Assembly: GCA_024281675.1 (NCBI GenBank)
Contig: JAMXAG010000001.1
Location: 186,001-250,000 of the forward strand
DNA: 64,000 nt
Direction of reading: 5' to 3'
From: Nitrosomonas sp.
GTDB taxonomy: Bacteria; Pseudomonadota; Gammaproteobacteria; Burkholderiales; Nitrosomonadaceae
The notes below the pieces were generated by a model. The model was not told the DNA's origin. It saw only the letters and a program-made list of their open reading frames with translations, and searched no databases. Position 1 is the stretch's first letter; every line of letters begins with the position of its first letter. This document shows, piece by piece, positions 16,949 to 30,431 of the stretch. A program made the position numbers and the translations under genes.

Positions 16949-17628
16949 AGTGGTGAGAAGGTTTTTTATGATGAAAGCATTGCAATGCCAGGTAATAATG
17001 TTTTTAAGCTGAACAAACCAGAACAGAATGATCTGGCACGTCATCTTCCAGTGGCAATCCCAGAAATCGCATCACGTACAGATTAGAGTTAGCCATGTCT
17101 TCAACTGACTCGTCTTGAGTCCACCGTTCCCTATACTATACCTATTAATAGCGTTTTGAAGGGCAGCAACCTAGGGATCAATTTGATTGAGAAAGTTTCC
17201 TTTGCGCGTGCGGCGGGTAACATCAAAATCTAAGAATCGATAAACTAATTCCGCCTGTCAACTGTGCCATTGCAAGTGTCGCAAATTGGGACTATCCGGA
17301 TGCAGTACAGGAAGAATGGCTTGAATGATGTTGCTTTGCAAGTGCTTCAAATTCATGCCTTGGTACAAGTTTTAGTATTTGGGAAAAGATTGTATTACAA
17401 TGGACTATGGTCTGATTATCCTATCTGGCTCAATAAGTTATGTAAAAACTTATCATGCAAATTAAACTCGAATCGGGCCGCAATATTTGTTCACTAGCGG
17501 AACAGCAGTGAAGTGGAAGGATAAATTACGCATTGGTTTAATCAGCATCATCATGCTAAGTAGGCTATTTGTGCAGTCAACGAAAGGGTTTAAGGAGATT
17601 CTCACTTAACTAACAAAAAGAGGTTGAC
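16949..17628. other. 680-bp region without an intact gene
   Basis: Short peptide stretches look once-coding (for example IAMPGNNVFKLNKP near 16980 and LGINLIEKVSFARAAG near 17170-17220) but stops separate them and I do not recognise a family. A plus-strand ORF at 17264-17497 has no ribosome-binding site or recognisable content. The last 30 bp carry the catalase ribosome-binding region (AAAAAGAGG). Confidence 0.5.
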
Positions 17629-19086
17629 ATGAGCGATAACAAAAAATTAACTACCAGCTTCGGATGTCCAGTCATTGACAATCAGAATATCATGACCGCC
17701 GGATCACGTGGGCCGCAACTGCTACAAGATGTATGGTACTTGGAGAAGCTTGCACACTTTGATCGTGAAGTGATTCCTGAGCGTCGTATGCACGCAAAAG
17801 GTTCCGGTGCTTATGGGACATTTACGGTGACACATGATATTACTCAGTATACGCGCGCTAAAATTTTTTCTGCTATTGGTAAAAAGACCGAGATGTTTGC
17901 ACGTTTTACTACTGTGGCTGGAGAGCGAGGTGCAGCGGATGCGGAGCGGGATATTCGTGGTTTTGCATTGAAATTTTATACAGAGGAAGGCAACTGGGAT
18001 CTGGTTGGCAACAATACGCCGGTATTTTTCCTGCGCGATCCGCTGAAATTTCCTGATCTCAATCATGCTGTGAAACGCGATCCGCGTACCAATATGCGTA
18101 GCGCAAAAAATAACTGGGATTTTTGGACATTGCTGCCGGAGGCGCTGCATCAGATTACTATCGTCATGAGTGATCGCGGCATTCCGGCTTCATATCGCCA
18201 TATGAACGGTTTCGGCAGTCATGCGTTCAGCTTCATCAATGCGAGCAATGTGCGCTACTGGGTCAAGTTTCACCTGAAATCGCAACAAGGTATCCGTAAT
18301 CTCACTGATGCAGAAGCTGAAACCATTATTGGCAAAGATCGTGAAAGCCATCAGCGTGACCTGTACGAGAGTCTGGAAAGAGGCGATTTCCCTAAATGGA
18401 CGATGTACGTGCAAATTATGCCGGAAGCTGACGCTGCAAAAGTACCCTATAATCCATTCGATCTCACTAAGGTATGGCCACACAAGGACTATCCATTGAA
18501 AGAGGTTGGCGTGATGGAATTGAATCGTAATCCCGAGAATTTCTTTGCTGAGGTAGAGCAATCTGCTTTCAATCCAGCCAGCGTTGTACCGGGTATTGGC
18601 TTTTCTCCAGATAAGATGCTACAGGGACGATTATTTTCGTACGGCGATGCACAGCGCTATCGCTTAGGTGTAAATCATTATTTAATTCCAGTGAATGCAG
18701 CACGTTGTCCAGTTCATAGTTACCATCGAGATGGTGCTATGCGCGTGGATAGCAACTACGGCAGCACGCTGGGTTATGAGCCTAACAGTACGGGTGAGTG
18801 GAAAGATCAACCAGAGTTTGCAGAGCCTTTACTGGATTTGAATCAAGCGGCTGGTCATTGGAATCATCGTGAAGATACTGATTATTATTCACAGCCAGGT
18901 GCCTTGTTTCGCCTAATGACGCCGACACAGCAGCAAGTTCTCTTTGAGAACACTGCGCGTTCTTTGAATGGTGTGCCGCGTGAAATTCAGGTTCGCCATA
19001 TTAGTAATTGTCTCAAAGCTGATCCAGCCTATGGAGCAGGTGTTGCCCGAGCGCTGGGTATTCCGTTAGCTCAAGTTCCGCAGTAA
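17629..19086 (+). CDS. katA: monofunctional haem catalase
   Basis: Converts hydrogen peroxide to water and oxygen. At 485 aa it is of the small-subunit (clade 3) type. Active-site residues are visible: His55 in RRMHAKGSG, Asn128 in VGNNTPVFF and the haem-ligand Tyr338 in [14 protein letters not shown]. The ATG is preceded by AAAAAGAGGTTGAC, a good ribosome-binding site. It stands alone, with a long non-coding region upstream. Peroxide defence suits an aerobic ammonia oxidiser. Confidence 0.96.
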   Translation: MSDNKKLTTSFGCPVIDNQNIMTAGSRGPQLLQDVWYLEKLAHFDREVIPERRMHAKGSGAYGTFTVTHDITQYTRAKIFSAIGKKTEMFARFTTVAGERGAADAERDIRGFALKFYTEEGNWDLVGNNTPVFFLRDPLKFPDLNHAVKRDPRTNMRSAKNNWDFWTLLPEALHQITIVMSDRGIPASYRHMNGFGSHAFSFINASNVRYWVKFHLKSQQGIRNLTDAEAETIIGKDRESHQRDLYESLERGDFPKWTMYVQIMPEADAAKVPYNPFDLTKVWPHKDYPLKEVGVMELNRNPENFFAEVEQSAFNPASVVPGIGFSPDKMLQGRLFSYGDAQRYRLGVNHYLIPVNAARCPVHSYHRDGAMRVDSNYGSTLGYEPNSTGEWKDQPEFAEPLLDLNQAAGHWNHREDTDYYSQPGALFRLMTPTQQQVLFENTARSLNGVPREIQVRHISNCLKADPAYGAGVARALGIPLAQVPQ

Positions 19087-19342
19087 ATAGAATTTAGAGA
19101 TATAGCCGGACGGGTAACTGTTTGTGTCTAATAGACTAGGTCTGCGCGACAGCTCAGGCAAGTTGATGATGGTTGTGTTATGATGCCGATTCTTCAGCGG
19201 CCTCAGTGGGTGTTTCTACATACATTCAAACTGCTGGATGATGAAGGGTAGTATTTGAGGATCAGTTTTCTTATCTGATTATTGGCTTTGTGGTTATTCA
19301 ATTATTAGTCTCTATATCGGTGTGGTACTCAATCAGATATCC

Positions 19343-20467
19343 CTATTGCAATTCTGTTCGGAAAGCTGATCCCGGTTGATAAGGGCTGATATCAATTTTT
19401 TGAGAGTGATTGGTAATTTCATTGGCTAAAATCTCAGCGCTAGCAGGCGCCATAACTATTCCATAGCGGAAATGACCGGCATTCATAAATAAATTAGATA
19501 GCGTCGAATGCCTACCGATATAAGGCGAATTCTTTTTTGTAGCAGGACGTAATCCAGCCCATTGCTTGATGATAGGCATTTTATCCAACAACGGCAGTAT
19601 CTCACGCGCTTTTTTCATCAGGGTATTGCGTGCTGTGATGGTAATTTCTTTATTAAAACCAACATCTTCAATCGTGCTTCCCACGAGTAGATGGCCATCT
19701 TGTCGCGGGATCATATAAACATTATCTTTTATCATAATGTTGGTAATGGGAGGCTCATTAAATTTAAATAAGAGCATTTGACCCTTGATGGGTTTAATTT
19801 CTATTCCTAAGGCATGAGGCCCTAGAAGGGCTTTACTCCATGCACCTGCACTGACGACATAGTAATCTGCGAAAATTTGACCTTGTGCAGTAGTCAATGA
19901 ATGAACGTTATGATTCCGTATGTTGATTTGGTTGACTACGCAATTTTCGATAATTTTCCCACCCAATTGTAAAACCCTTATGTGCAATGATTTTAGTAAT
20001 CGGGGATTACGTACTTGCGCAATATCAGGCATCAAGATTGATGAATTATTTTCTTGATCCCGGTAACCGGGATAGTGTTTCTTATTTAAGTGAGTATCTG
20101 TATGTGAGGTTGCAAGATATTTGATTTTGGTAGGGTACTGTAGGCACCAATTTTCAATAATTTTTTTATCAACAAAGGATAAAATTTTCATACCCGAGAT
20201 TAAGTACTCGGGATCGATCCCAGACGCTTTATATAAATTTGACGTCCATTGTGGGAATAATTGAGCGCTGTAGTGAGAAAGCCTGTTAACATCATCTGAA
20301 TAATCCCAGGGGCAGAGTGGCGACAAAATTCCCCCGCCTGCCCAAGATGATTCTAGGCCGATCTCATTGCGTTCTATCAGGGTGACTTTGACACCTTGCA
20401 ATAAAAGCTGCTCAGCCGTTGCCAGTCCGATGACTCCCGCGCCAATAATGATGACATCTTGCTTCAT
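19343..20467 (-). CDS. thiO: glycine oxidase ThiO
   Basis: FAD-dependent enzyme that oxidises glycine to iminoacetate for the thiazole ring of thiamine. 374 aa, close to the Bacillus enzyme (369). The FAD-binding Rossmann motif is at the N-terminus (IIIGAGVIGLATAEQ, then a terminal acidic residue in VTLIERN). The DAO-type substrate half ends with AGLRPATKKNSPYIG and GHFRYGIVMAPA, typical of ThiO. It converges on the catalase gene with 256 bp of sequence between them in which I see no gene or clear terminator. No other thiamine gene is adjacent. Confidence 0.9.
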   Translation of the reverse strand: MKQDVIIIGAGVIGLATAEQLLLQGVKVTLIERNEIGLESSWAGGGILSPLCPWDYSDDVNRLSHYSAQLFPQWTSNLYKASGIDPEYLISGMKILSFVDKKIIENWCLQYPTKIKYLATSHTDTHLNKKHYPGYRDQENNSSILMPDIAQVRNPRLLKSLHIRVLQLGGKIIENCVVNQINIRNHNVHSLTTAQGQIFADYYVVSAGAWSKALLGPHALGIEIKPIKGQMLLFKFNEPPITNIMIKDNVYMIPRQDGHLLVGSTIEDVGFNKEITITARNTLMKKAREILPLLDKMPIIKQWAGLRPATKKNSPYIGRHSTLSNLFMNAGHFRYGIVMAPASAEILANEITNHSQKIDISPYQPGSAFRTELQ

Positions 20468-20769
20468 AAGAAGTTTTAATCTATTCCCTAGATAAGGGTT
20501 TCCATATATGTTTGAACCATTGTTTAAATTAAACGAGCTATTATTAGTAGGATTGGATGATTAAACCTAACAATTTACCCAAACGGTTGAAAGATAGAAC
20601 ATGTATTAATCTAATAAGCAATCGTGTGATCGACTGCGGTTTCTAGATTAAATATTGAACGACTAGGGTTGTCATGGAGATATCAATCTAGCTGGAATTG
20701 TAAAAAAGAACAACTTCAATTATGCTACGACTTGTAATCTAATTTGAAAAACAGGAGATCGAATTTTAC

Positions 20770-20934
20770 ATGAATAAATTATTGTTACTGTTGATAATCG
20801 CGCTGACAACATTATTTCTGGCAGCTTGTGAAGGAAAGAAAAGCTTGGATGGTTATCCAATGGACAAACCGCCACCTTCAGCTTACGGTCCTAGAGATTC
20901 TGAGCCATCGTTAGATAAAGCTGATGATAAATAA
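20770..20934 (+). CDS. small lipoprotein of unknown function
   Basis: 54 aa. The start ATG is preceded by AGGAGA at 20752-20757. The N-terminus MNKLLLLLIIALTTLFLAAC is a textbook lipoprotein signal with lipobox LAAC (Cys20). The mature part is about 34 residues, hydrophilic, with a PPPSAYGPRD segment and an acidic tail. It is followed closely by a rho-independent terminator, supporting a real monocistronic gene. The protein is not recognised. The 300 bp upstream (20468-20769) hold no other gene. Confidence 0.75.
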   Translation: MNKLLLLLIIALTTLFLAACEGKKSLDGYPMDKPPPSAYGPRDSEPSLDKADDK

Positions 20935-20986
20935 GAAGGTAGCGCTGATGTAACGATCGTTGCATTATTAAGCTTAATTTTCTTAG

Positions 20987-21013
20987 CCCCTAGCCTTAAA
21001 ACTAGGGGTTAAT
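20987..21013 (+). terminator. rho-independent terminator
   Basis: CCCCTAG (20987-20993) and CTAGGGG (21002-21008) form a stem around an 8-nt loop, followed by TTAATTTTT. It ends the small lipoprotein transcript. Because it also lies just beyond the stop of czcA on the other strand, the stem may serve both genes, although the minus-strand T-run is weak. Confidence 0.75.
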
Positions 21014-21015
21014 TT

Positions 21016-24237
<3,222 letters not shown>

Positions 24238-24259
24238 TTACTCTAGAGGAATATTACGT

Positions 24260-25762
24260 CTAATGATCATGGCTTGCTCCTGCTTTACCGGCTTCGGCTT
24301 TCAGCGCAAAGCTGTTTCCAGCGGCATAGCGATCTCCTGCTGTCATTCCTTTCAAAACTTCCACCATTTCGCCATCACTGAGTCCCATTTCTAATGGGCG
24401 TACTTCAAAAAACTTATTGTAGCGCCCAAAAACCACCGACCAATCACGAAATGTTTGTATGGCACTGACTGATACCGCAACTGGAACTTTGATTTCTTCG
24501 GATACCAATTCAACATTGACAAACATACCGGGGCGCCACTTGTTGTCAGTATTATCCAGTTCAACCCGGGCAGTGGCCGTGCGTGTTTGTCCACCGATCA
24601 GCGTAGAAATATACGTGACTGTGCCTTCACTTTCGATATTAGAGGCTGTCGCTTTCACTTTCGCTTTTTGATTCACGTGGATTACACTCAAGTCTTTAGG
24701 ATAAACAGTAACAGCCGTCCAGATGGTGGCTACGTCTGCAATGGTGTAAATCTCCTTATCTTCTTTCAATGCTTCACCACGTGCAATCGCCTTGGCGATA
24801 ATAATGCCCGAAATGGGTGCGCGAACGACAAAATTAGAGAAATCAGTGGCTTGATGATGAGTCTCGGGTTTTACCCCTAGCGCACGTAATTTGCTTGCGG
24901 CTACTTCCATGTTGATCTGTGCTTCTTGCCACAACTCTTCCGCATTTAAAAAATCCTGCTTGGCCGAGATTTTTTCTTCCCAAAGCTTTTTTTCACGCTC
25001 GTAGGTTGTCTTTGCTAATCCCAACCGTTTTTTCGCAACAAAATATTGGCTACGTAAATCCGACAAGGCCGGGCTTTCAATGATGGCTAACACATCGCCT
25101 TGCTTGACATGCTGGCCATGATGCCCTTGCACATCTGTTACCAATCCGGGAACCCGAGGAACGACTCTAACAATATTGTGTTCATTAAAAATGATTTCGC
25201 CGGGCAATTTAAGCTTTGGCTTGATCACTGCAGGTCCTGCAGTGAGTAGCTCGATACCCATGCTATTGAGCATTTCGTCGGGCATTTCTATCCGCCCTTC
25301 CACTTGACTGTAGCTCCAATGCAGCAATTTCCCATTGCGTTCAACTGCGATTACCACATCAAAAGAATGTGGCTCTTCGACGACTTGGTCACCCAACAAA
25401 TATTCCGCTTCTGGTTTAAACTTGAATAATTGTGCAGGTGCTCCTAAGCGAGTTAAAGTGATTGCAACGGTCGCGGATGCGGGAGGGATCAATCTCTCCT
25501 TTTCATACAGGTATAGCCTAAACTGCGGGGGTACACCTTTCTCAAAGATAGTAACTTCCACGGCAAAATCGTCCTCTTTGAACAACTTTCCCCCTCTGGG
25601 GCCGGTATCTGGTTGATTCTCAGTCGTGGTCTCGGTATTGGCACTGTCTTCTGGATGTGCCGAGGTACCAGAAGGTTTATCCAAAGTAAGGATTAATACT
25701 GATAGCATAATTCCTACTACAATCACTGCTAAGATGGGTTTGAGTTGAGCTTGATTTATCAT
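24260..25762 (-). CDS. czcB: periplasmic adaptor subunit CzcB
   Basis: Membrane-fusion protein linking the RND pump to the outer-membrane channel. 500 aa. An N-terminal membrane anchor (AVIVVGIMLSVLILTL) is followed by a linker with acidic residues and an extra N-terminal domain (GPRGGKLFKEDDFAVEV) found in CzcB-type adaptors. Then come barrel-sandwich/lipoyl halves (VVPRVPGLVTDVQGHHGQHV and APISGIIIAKAIARGE) around a coiled-coil hairpin, then the beta-barrel region. The C-terminal HDH and HH elements may bind metal. It is positioned between czcC and czcA with short gaps, so co-transcription is likely. Confidence 0.92.
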   Translation of the reverse strand: MINQAQLKPILAVIVVGIMLSVLILTLDKPSGTSAHPEDSANTETTTENQPDTGPRGGKLFKEDDFAVEVTIFEKGVPPQFRLYLYEKERLIPPASATVAITLTRLGAPAQLFKFKPEAEYLLGDQVVEEPHSFDVVIAVERNGKLLHWSYSQVEGRIEMPDEMLNSMGIELLTAGPAVIKPKLKLPGEIIFNEHNIVRVVPRVPGLVTDVQGHHGQHVKQGDVLAIIESPALSDLRSQYFVAKKRLGLAKTTYEREKKLWEEKISAKQDFLNAEELWQEAQINMEVAASKLRALGVKPETHHQATDFSNFVVRAPISGIIIAKAIARGEALKEDKEIYTIADVATIWTAVTVYPKDLSVIHVNQKAKVKATASNIESEGTVTYISTLIGGQTRTATARVELDNTDNKWRPGMFVNVELVSEEIKVPVAVSVSAIQTFRDWSVVFGRYNKFFEVRPLEMGLSDGEMVEVLKGMTAGDRYAAGNSFALKAEAGKAGASHDH

Positions 25763-25782
25763 TGCATTTCTCGGATGTGTGT

Positions 25783-27246
25783 TTACCCTTTCGGGAAGGA
25801 GGGCGTATCTTTTTGGCGAACTTTGACGCTATCGATCGGCGCGGCAATCAAGCGCTCAATGTCATTCACTAAACGTTGATAGTTAGCTAATGCCCGTACA
25901 TAGAGCACTTGGTTCTGGAATAACACACGTTGCGAATCGAGTAACTCCAACAAGCCGAATTTCCCTAATTCATAGCCTCTTTGCATCACACTAAAAGTAT
26001 TTTTTGCACCAGGTAGTATTTCGTCTCGCAGGATGGTTATTTCATTCCAGGCTGCAAGCATCATCTCATAAGCTTGTGCCAGCTCGGTTTTTAGCCGCAA
26101 TTCAGTCGCGGCTTGTTCATCTACGGCCTTATCGATGCGCTGATGGGCTTCTTTGATGCTGCCTTGATTGCGATCGAATAAAGGCAATGGTAGGGCCACG
26201 CTTGCTATGGCTGTTGTTCCACCCAACTGTGCATGATGCACCGCACCTCCACTGACGGTCAGATTAGGTATGGCACGGGTTTGTTCTACTTTTAATAACG
26301 CTCTACGGTGCTCGACATTCTTCATTGCACGAAGCGTCAGAGGATTTGCTAAAACACGCTCTTCAAGTACCTGTAATTCAGGTGGTGCAACCAATGTTTC
26401 AAGGTTGCCCAAAGCTTTATTGAAATGAGGTGTCACACTATTCCATAACAACGCTAAACGTTTGCGTGCGCCGAGTAAGTCTCTTTGTGCTTGCTCATGT
26501 TCAATGCGGGTAGTGGACAGTCCTATTTTCACCCGAGTTTCCTCGATCGGCGCAACCTTCCCGCCGTGTACTCGTTCGGACACCGTGGTCACTACACTTT
26601 GTGCAATGCGTTGGGTTTCTTCGGCAAGCCTCAAACGCTCTTGTGCTGCCAACACTTCAATAAACACGCTTGCTACCCGGGCGATAATTTCGATTCGCTT
26701 GGCTTCGTAATCATTTCCAGCAAGTTCTTCGCCTATTAAAGCCGCATGAGTGCGAGCGGCGCGTTTGCCGCCCAATTCGATTAATTGATATAAACGGATT
26801 GTTGTAAGTTGCTGTACCACTTCTTGCGCAAGTGAATGTGCTGAGTTGATATCGCCCGTAAGCTTTTGTATGTTTCCCGCGTTTTCTACGTTAGCAACCA
26901 ATTCGGGGTTTTTAAGTAAACCTGCCTGTAGTGTTGCTCCTTCCAATGCGCGCATTTCTTTGGCAAAAGCTGCCAGTTCTGGATTTTGCAACAAGGCTAG
27001 GTTGATTGCATCGCGTAAAGTTAAATCAGTTGCCTTGTCGTTGCCGCTGAAATGCTTGGCGTGACTCCGTGCATCGGTTATAGGGTCCGGCAAAAGAGTT
27101 AAAGTGTCGGCGTTAACGTTTATTGGAACAAGAAAATTTACTATTAGAATTGTACCCGCCAGCACAAATCTAATTTTATTTAATACTAGCCCATTACCAA
27201 GCGCCGGGGATAAATCTATATCGCGCCATTTCATGGAATCCTCCAT
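25783..27246 (-). CDS. czcC: outer-membrane channel subunit CzcC
   Basis: TolC-like outer-membrane factor of the efflux system. 487 aa, longer than typical CzcC (about 420) because of an extended N-terminus. The likely export signal begins around residue 22 (LNKIRFVLAGTILIVNFLVP). Two repeated OEP segments are visible, with the characteristic LRDAINLALLQNPELAAFA and YELGKFGLLELLDSQRVLF. The true start could be Met5. It is followed by czcB after 20 bp. Confidence 0.9.
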   Translation of the reverse strand: MEDSMKWRDIDLSPALGNGLVLNKIRFVLAGTILIVNFLVPINVNADTLTLLPDPITDARSHAKHFSGNDKATDLTLRDAINLALLQNPELAAFAKEMRALEGATLQAGLLKNPELVANVENAGNIQKLTGDINSAHSLAQEVVQQLTTIRLYQLIELGGKRAARTHAALIGEELAGNDYEAKRIEIIARVASVFIEVLAAQERLRLAEETQRIAQSVVTTVSERVHGGKVAPIEETRVKIGLSTTRIEHEQAQRDLLGARKRLALLWNSVTPHFNKALGNLETLVAPPELQVLEERVLANPLTLRAMKNVEHRRALLKVEQTRAIPNLTVSGGAVHHAQLGGTTAIASVALPLPLFDRNQGSIKEAHQRIDKAVDEQAATELRLKTELAQAYEMMLAAWNEITILRDEILPGAKNTFSVMQRGYELGKFGLLELLDSQRVLFQNQVLYVRALANYQRLVNDIERLIAAPIDSVKVRQKDTPSFPKG

Positions 27247-27359
27247 ACATTGCTGAATATTCTAATTAAAACATGCCATTACAAAAACAAAAGAGAATGT
27301 ACCAGCCTGTTTTTGTGCTATTTGCTAGCAAGAGCTCACAAATATCACCACTATGCAAC

Positions 27360-27734
27360 CTAACCGATGGCTAGGATTGAAGGAGGGCGGAGCGGTAAAT
27401 CGGGAATGGTTTCTGGGATGAGAGTTGAGATATGCATGATCACAGCTTCTGTGATCGTTTGTTCAAAAACTTGTGGTAATGAATGAAAGAAAAAAGGTTG
27501 ATATTGCCCTGCCGAATGCAAACATAAATGTGTTGCAGCATCGAGATCAATACCATCTTTAGCAAGGCTATCGCGATGAAAAGCTAAGTGTGCGATCGGG
27601 TCTGCAGGAATAGCTTGTCGCGCATGATCCAGTTCGTGTGCAAATATCTCTCCCCTAAAAGACAAACCGAGTCCATTCACTAATATGCACACTACGAGCA
27701 TAATAATTATTGGAACGGGAGGGCATTTGTTCAT
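27360..27734 (-). CDS. small CzcI-like periplasmic protein
   Basis: 124 aa with an N-terminal hydrophobic segment (IIIMLVVCILVNGLGLSF) that could be a signal or anchor. The rest is His-rich (HELDHARQ, HLAFHRD, HLCLHSAG). It lies 113 bp upstream of czcC in the same direction, the place of czcI in czc operons. Sequence resemblance to CzcI is weak and the role (metal-responsive modulation) is inference from position. Confidence 0.6.
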   Translation of the reverse strand: MNKCPPVPIIIMLVVCILVNGLGLSFRGEIFAHELDHARQAIPADPIAHLAFHRDSLAKDGIDLDAATHLCLHSAGQYQPFFFHSLPQVFEQTITEAVIMHISTLIPETIPDLPLRPPSILAIG

Positions 27735-27945
27735 GCAATTAACCTAGTAAGATGCATTTATATTTTTTCATCCTTCTATGATTTCATAGAATCATCGAAG
27801 TTGCAATTTTGCAATATGATTTTCTAGGAGGTACTCTAAATAAAGCACCCCGCCCTAAGCAGCGAGGTATTAAGAATGCTTCCCAGGTTGCTGGTTTTCA
27901 ATCAGCTATCGCTCCAAAGGGCGAGAAAATTAAACTCGGAAGAGA

Positions 27946-28524
27946 TTAAAAAGGTGTGATGCCTTCTTGGGTCAGCATACCAACTAAAGCAATCAAGGGG
28001 AGTCCAATGAGTGCATTCGGATCATCGCCACTCATCCGCTCTATTAGTGCGATTCCTAAGCCTTCCGATTTAGCGCTTCCCGCACAGTGATAAGGCTGCT
28101 CTTTGAGTAAGTAGTTTTCAATTTGTTGGTCAGTCAATTGGCGAAAGGTAATTTGATAAGGCACCAATTTCGATTGCAAGGAATTCGTAGCGCTATTTAA
28201 CAGACATATCGCAGTAAAAAAAATAACCTCTTTACCGCTCATGCTGCGTAGTTGTCTGACCGCGTTATCATGATTCATCGGTTTATCAAGATAAATATCG
28301 CCCAGTAAAGCTACTTGATCGGAGCCAATAATCAATGCTTGCGGGTAAATCTTAGCTACCTTTCGTGCTTTTAGCTCGGCCAAGCGCATGGCAGTGTCTT
28401 GTGGTAGTTCAGAAGGTAATGGTGTCTCATCAACATGCGGGCTTAATGTTTCAAATGGGATTTGTAGGCGTTGCAGTAACTCTTTTCGGTAAATAGAGCT
28501 CGAAGCTAAAATTATTTTTTGCAT
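27946..28524 (-). CDS. maf: Maf-family nucleotide pyrophosphatase (YceF type)
   Basis: House-cleaning enzyme that hydrolyses modified nucleoside triphosphates; the YceF branch prefers 7-methyl-GTP. 192 aa. It starts [20 protein letters not shown], the family signature. Other conserved parts are [27 protein letters not shown] and [11 protein letters not shown]. It is divergent from yceD, as in many proteobacteria where yceF sits beside the yceD-rpmF cluster. The gap 27735-27945 to czcI-like holds no confident gene. Confidence 0.92.
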   Translation of the reverse strand: MQKIILASSSIYRKELLQRLQIPFETLSPHVDETPLPSELPQDTAMRLAELKARKVAKIYPQALIIGSDQVALLGDIYLDKPMNHDNAVRQLRSMSGKEVIFFTAICLLNSATNSLQSKLVPYQITFRQLTDQQIENYLLKEQPYHCAGSAKSEGLGIALIERMSGDDPNALIGLPLIALVGMLTQEGITPF

Positions 28525-28573
28525 GGGTATAATTGCAAGTTAGTGTTTGTTTGTAAATTTTTTATGACATTTT

Positions 28574-28602
28574 TTGACAGCCAGATACAAAAAATATAAC
28601 AT
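28574..28602 (+). promoter_or_regulatory. sigma-70-like promoter for the yceD-rpmF-plsX-fab cluster
   Basis: TTGACA (28574-28579), a 17-bp spacer and TAACAT (28597-28602); an alternative -10 TATAAC overlaps at 15 bp spacing. A start site about 7 nt after the -10 falls near 28609, only a few bases before the yceD ATG at 28612, so the transcript could be almost leaderless. No Shine-Dalgarno sequence is visible before this ATG. Confidence 0.55.
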
Positions 28603-28611
28603 GCGCGCCTT

Positions 28612-29127
28612 ATGTCTGTAAGATTTGTGATAGATCCCATTGAATTTGTAAATAATGCGAGTGTACATCGTGATAAAATTGCGCTGCGTGAATTGATGCG
28701 TTTGCGCGATGTGTTGTTCAGCGATGAAGGTGCATTAAATTATCAAATCAGAGGTCATGTTGATTCGAATGGTAGGCCCAGTTTAAAAGTATCAATAAAG
28801 GGCGATGTGAGTTTGATTTGTCAGCGTTGCTTGAATAGTTTGGTGCATGAGGTAGCGATAGAAAATGATTTATACCTTGCTAAAAATAACGCGGAATTCG
28901 ATCGAGTCAATGAGAATAATAGTATTGACGCAATTTTGGCGGTGCCTGAATTGGATGTTATTGATTTGATAGAGGAAGAAATTATTTTAAGCTTGCCGAT
29001 TTCTCCGAGTCATGGGGATAATCAATGCGATCCTTATCAATCTGGTTTAAATAAATCTTCTGTTGATAATGCATCACAATCTACTAATCCATTTTTGGCG
29101 TTAGCAGTACTTAAAAAAACAAATTAA
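28612..29127 (+). CDS. yceD: YceD family (DUF177) protein
   Basis: 171 aa. It has the DUF177 core GDVSLICQRCLNSL with the CxxC pair, and the conserved acidic segment DVIDLIEEEIILSLPISP. It is found directly upstream of rpmF across bacteria. Homologues are linked to 23S rRNA accumulation, but the biochemical role is not settled. A spacer of 12 bp separates it from rpmF, so the two are surely co-transcribed. Confidence 0.9.
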   Translation: MSVRFVIDPIEFVNNASVHRDKIALRELMRLRDVLFSDEGALNYQIRGHVDSNGRPSLKVSIKGDVSLICQRCLNSLVHEVAIENDLYLAKNNAEFDRVNENNSIDAILAVPELDVIDLIEEEIILSLPISPSHGDNQCDPYQSGLNKSSVDNASQSTNPFLALAVLKKTN

Positions 29128-29139
29128 GGAGTTGTTTTA

Positions 29140-29319
29140 ATGGCAGTTCAACAAAATAAGAAATCCCCTTCAAAACGCGGGATGCACCGATCGCACGATT
29201 TTTTAACGAATCCTCCATTAGCGATTGAGCCCAATACGGGAGAGGTGCATCTACGTCATCACATCAGCCCTAATGGCTATTATCGCGGCAAAAAAGTCAT
29301 CAAAACTAAAAACGATTAA
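29140..29319 (+). CDS. rpmF: 50S ribosomal protein L32
   Basis: 59 aa, [20 protein letters not shown] followed by [18 protein letters not shown], the standard L32 sequence. AAGGAG lies about 8 nt upstream of the ATG. The protein belongs to the large ribosomal subunit. The four-cysteine zinc form is absent: this is the Cys-free type. Confidence 0.97.
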   Translation: MAVQQNKKSPSKRGMHRSHDFLTNPPLAIEPNTGEVHLRHHISPNGYYRGKKVIKTKND

Positions 29320-29396
29320 ATAATTTGTTGTGTTGATTTATTTGTGGTGTTGATATGCTGCTGATGTTTCAGTTATAAGAGAATCGGGAATCAAAA

Positions 29397-30431
29397 TTGG
29401 ATGTTACTGTGGCAATCGATTGTATGGGGGGTGATCATGGCCCCCATGTAACGGTTCCTGCTGCCCTCAAATATCTTCAGCAAGATCCTGAAGTCAATAT
29501 CGTATTGGTTGGAATTAGCGATGCCATAGAAGCGGAATTACGTGCTGCAAAAATGGTACAAAATACACGCATTCGCTTGCATCCAGCAAGCCAGGTGGTC
29601 AGTATGGATGAAGCACCAGCATTGGCTTTGCGAGGTAAAAAAGACTCTTCGATGCGAGTGGCCATCAATTTGGTTAAAACAGGTGAGGCCCAAGCGTGTA
29701 TCAGCGCAGGAAATACCGGTGCATTGCTTGCCACATCGCGGTTTGTATTGAAAACAATCCCAGGCATTGATCGTCCAGCGCTTGCAGTCATATTACCTAC
29801 GATTACGGGGCATACCTATGTGCTCGATCTCGGGGCGAATATTGATTGTACTGCTGAGCATTTGTTTCAATTTGGGATTATGGGCGCATCCTTGGTTTCT
29901 TCTCTGGAAAGCAAAACATCTCCCAGTGTCGGATTATTGAATATCGGTGAAGAAGACATCAAAGGCAACGATACCGTCAAGCAAGCCGCAGAATTGCTGA
30001 GAAACAGTGACTTAAATTTTTATGGTAATGTAGAAGGTGATGATATCTACAAAGGAACAACTGATGTTGTGGTATGTGACGGGTTTGTTGGAAACATTAC
30101 GCTAAAAACTTCAGAAGGTTTGGCACAAATGTTGGCGACTTATTTGCGCGAGGAATTTCGCCGTAACCTGCTGACAAAATTAGCCGGAGTTATTGCTTTA
30201 CCTGTTATTAATTCATTTAAACGCCGCGTTGATCACCGCCATTATAATGGTGCGAGTTTTTTAGGATTACGTGGCATTGTTATCAAGAGTCATGGATCTG
30301 CAGATGAATATGCCTTTGGCTTTGCGATTAAGCGGGCTGTCGAAGAGGTTCGGGGTGGCATGTTGCGTCGTATCAGCGAACATGTTGCAGAACTTTCTAT
30401 TCACTCAAAAATTTTACCGAAAATCCATTAA
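29397..30431 (+). CDS. plsX: phosphate acyltransferase PlsX
   Basis: Makes acyl-phosphate from acyl-ACP for phospholipid synthesis. 344 aa from TTG at 29397, the only start that keeps the conserved [14 protein letters not shown] at the N-terminus; GGGAA lies a few bases upstream. Other family segments are [12 protein letters not shown] and [17 protein letters not shown]. Its stop overlaps the fabH ATG (TAATG). Confidence 0.95.
   Translation: MDVTVAIDCMGGDHGPHVTVPAALKYLQQDPEVNIVLVGISDAIEAELRAAKMVQNTRIRLHPASQVVSMDEAPALALRGKKDSSMRVAINLVKTGEAQACISAGNTGALLATSRFVLKTIPGIDRPALAVILPTITGHTYVLDLGANIDCTAEHLFQFGIMGASLVSSLESKTSPSVGLLNIGEEDIKGNDTVKQAAELLRNSDLNFYGNVEGDDIYKGTTDVVVCDGFVGNITLKTSEGLAQMLATYLREEFRRNLLTKLAGVIALPVINSFKRRVDHRHYNGASFLGLRGIVIKSHGSADEYAFGFAIKRAVEEVRGGMLRRISEHVAELSIHSKILPKIH

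Noticed and set aside
27800..27950. Possible small plus-strand ORF (KAPRPKQRGIKNASQVAGF...) before maf
   Set aside because: About 46 codons with only a TTG start, no ribosome-binding site and no recognised family; too weak to annotate.
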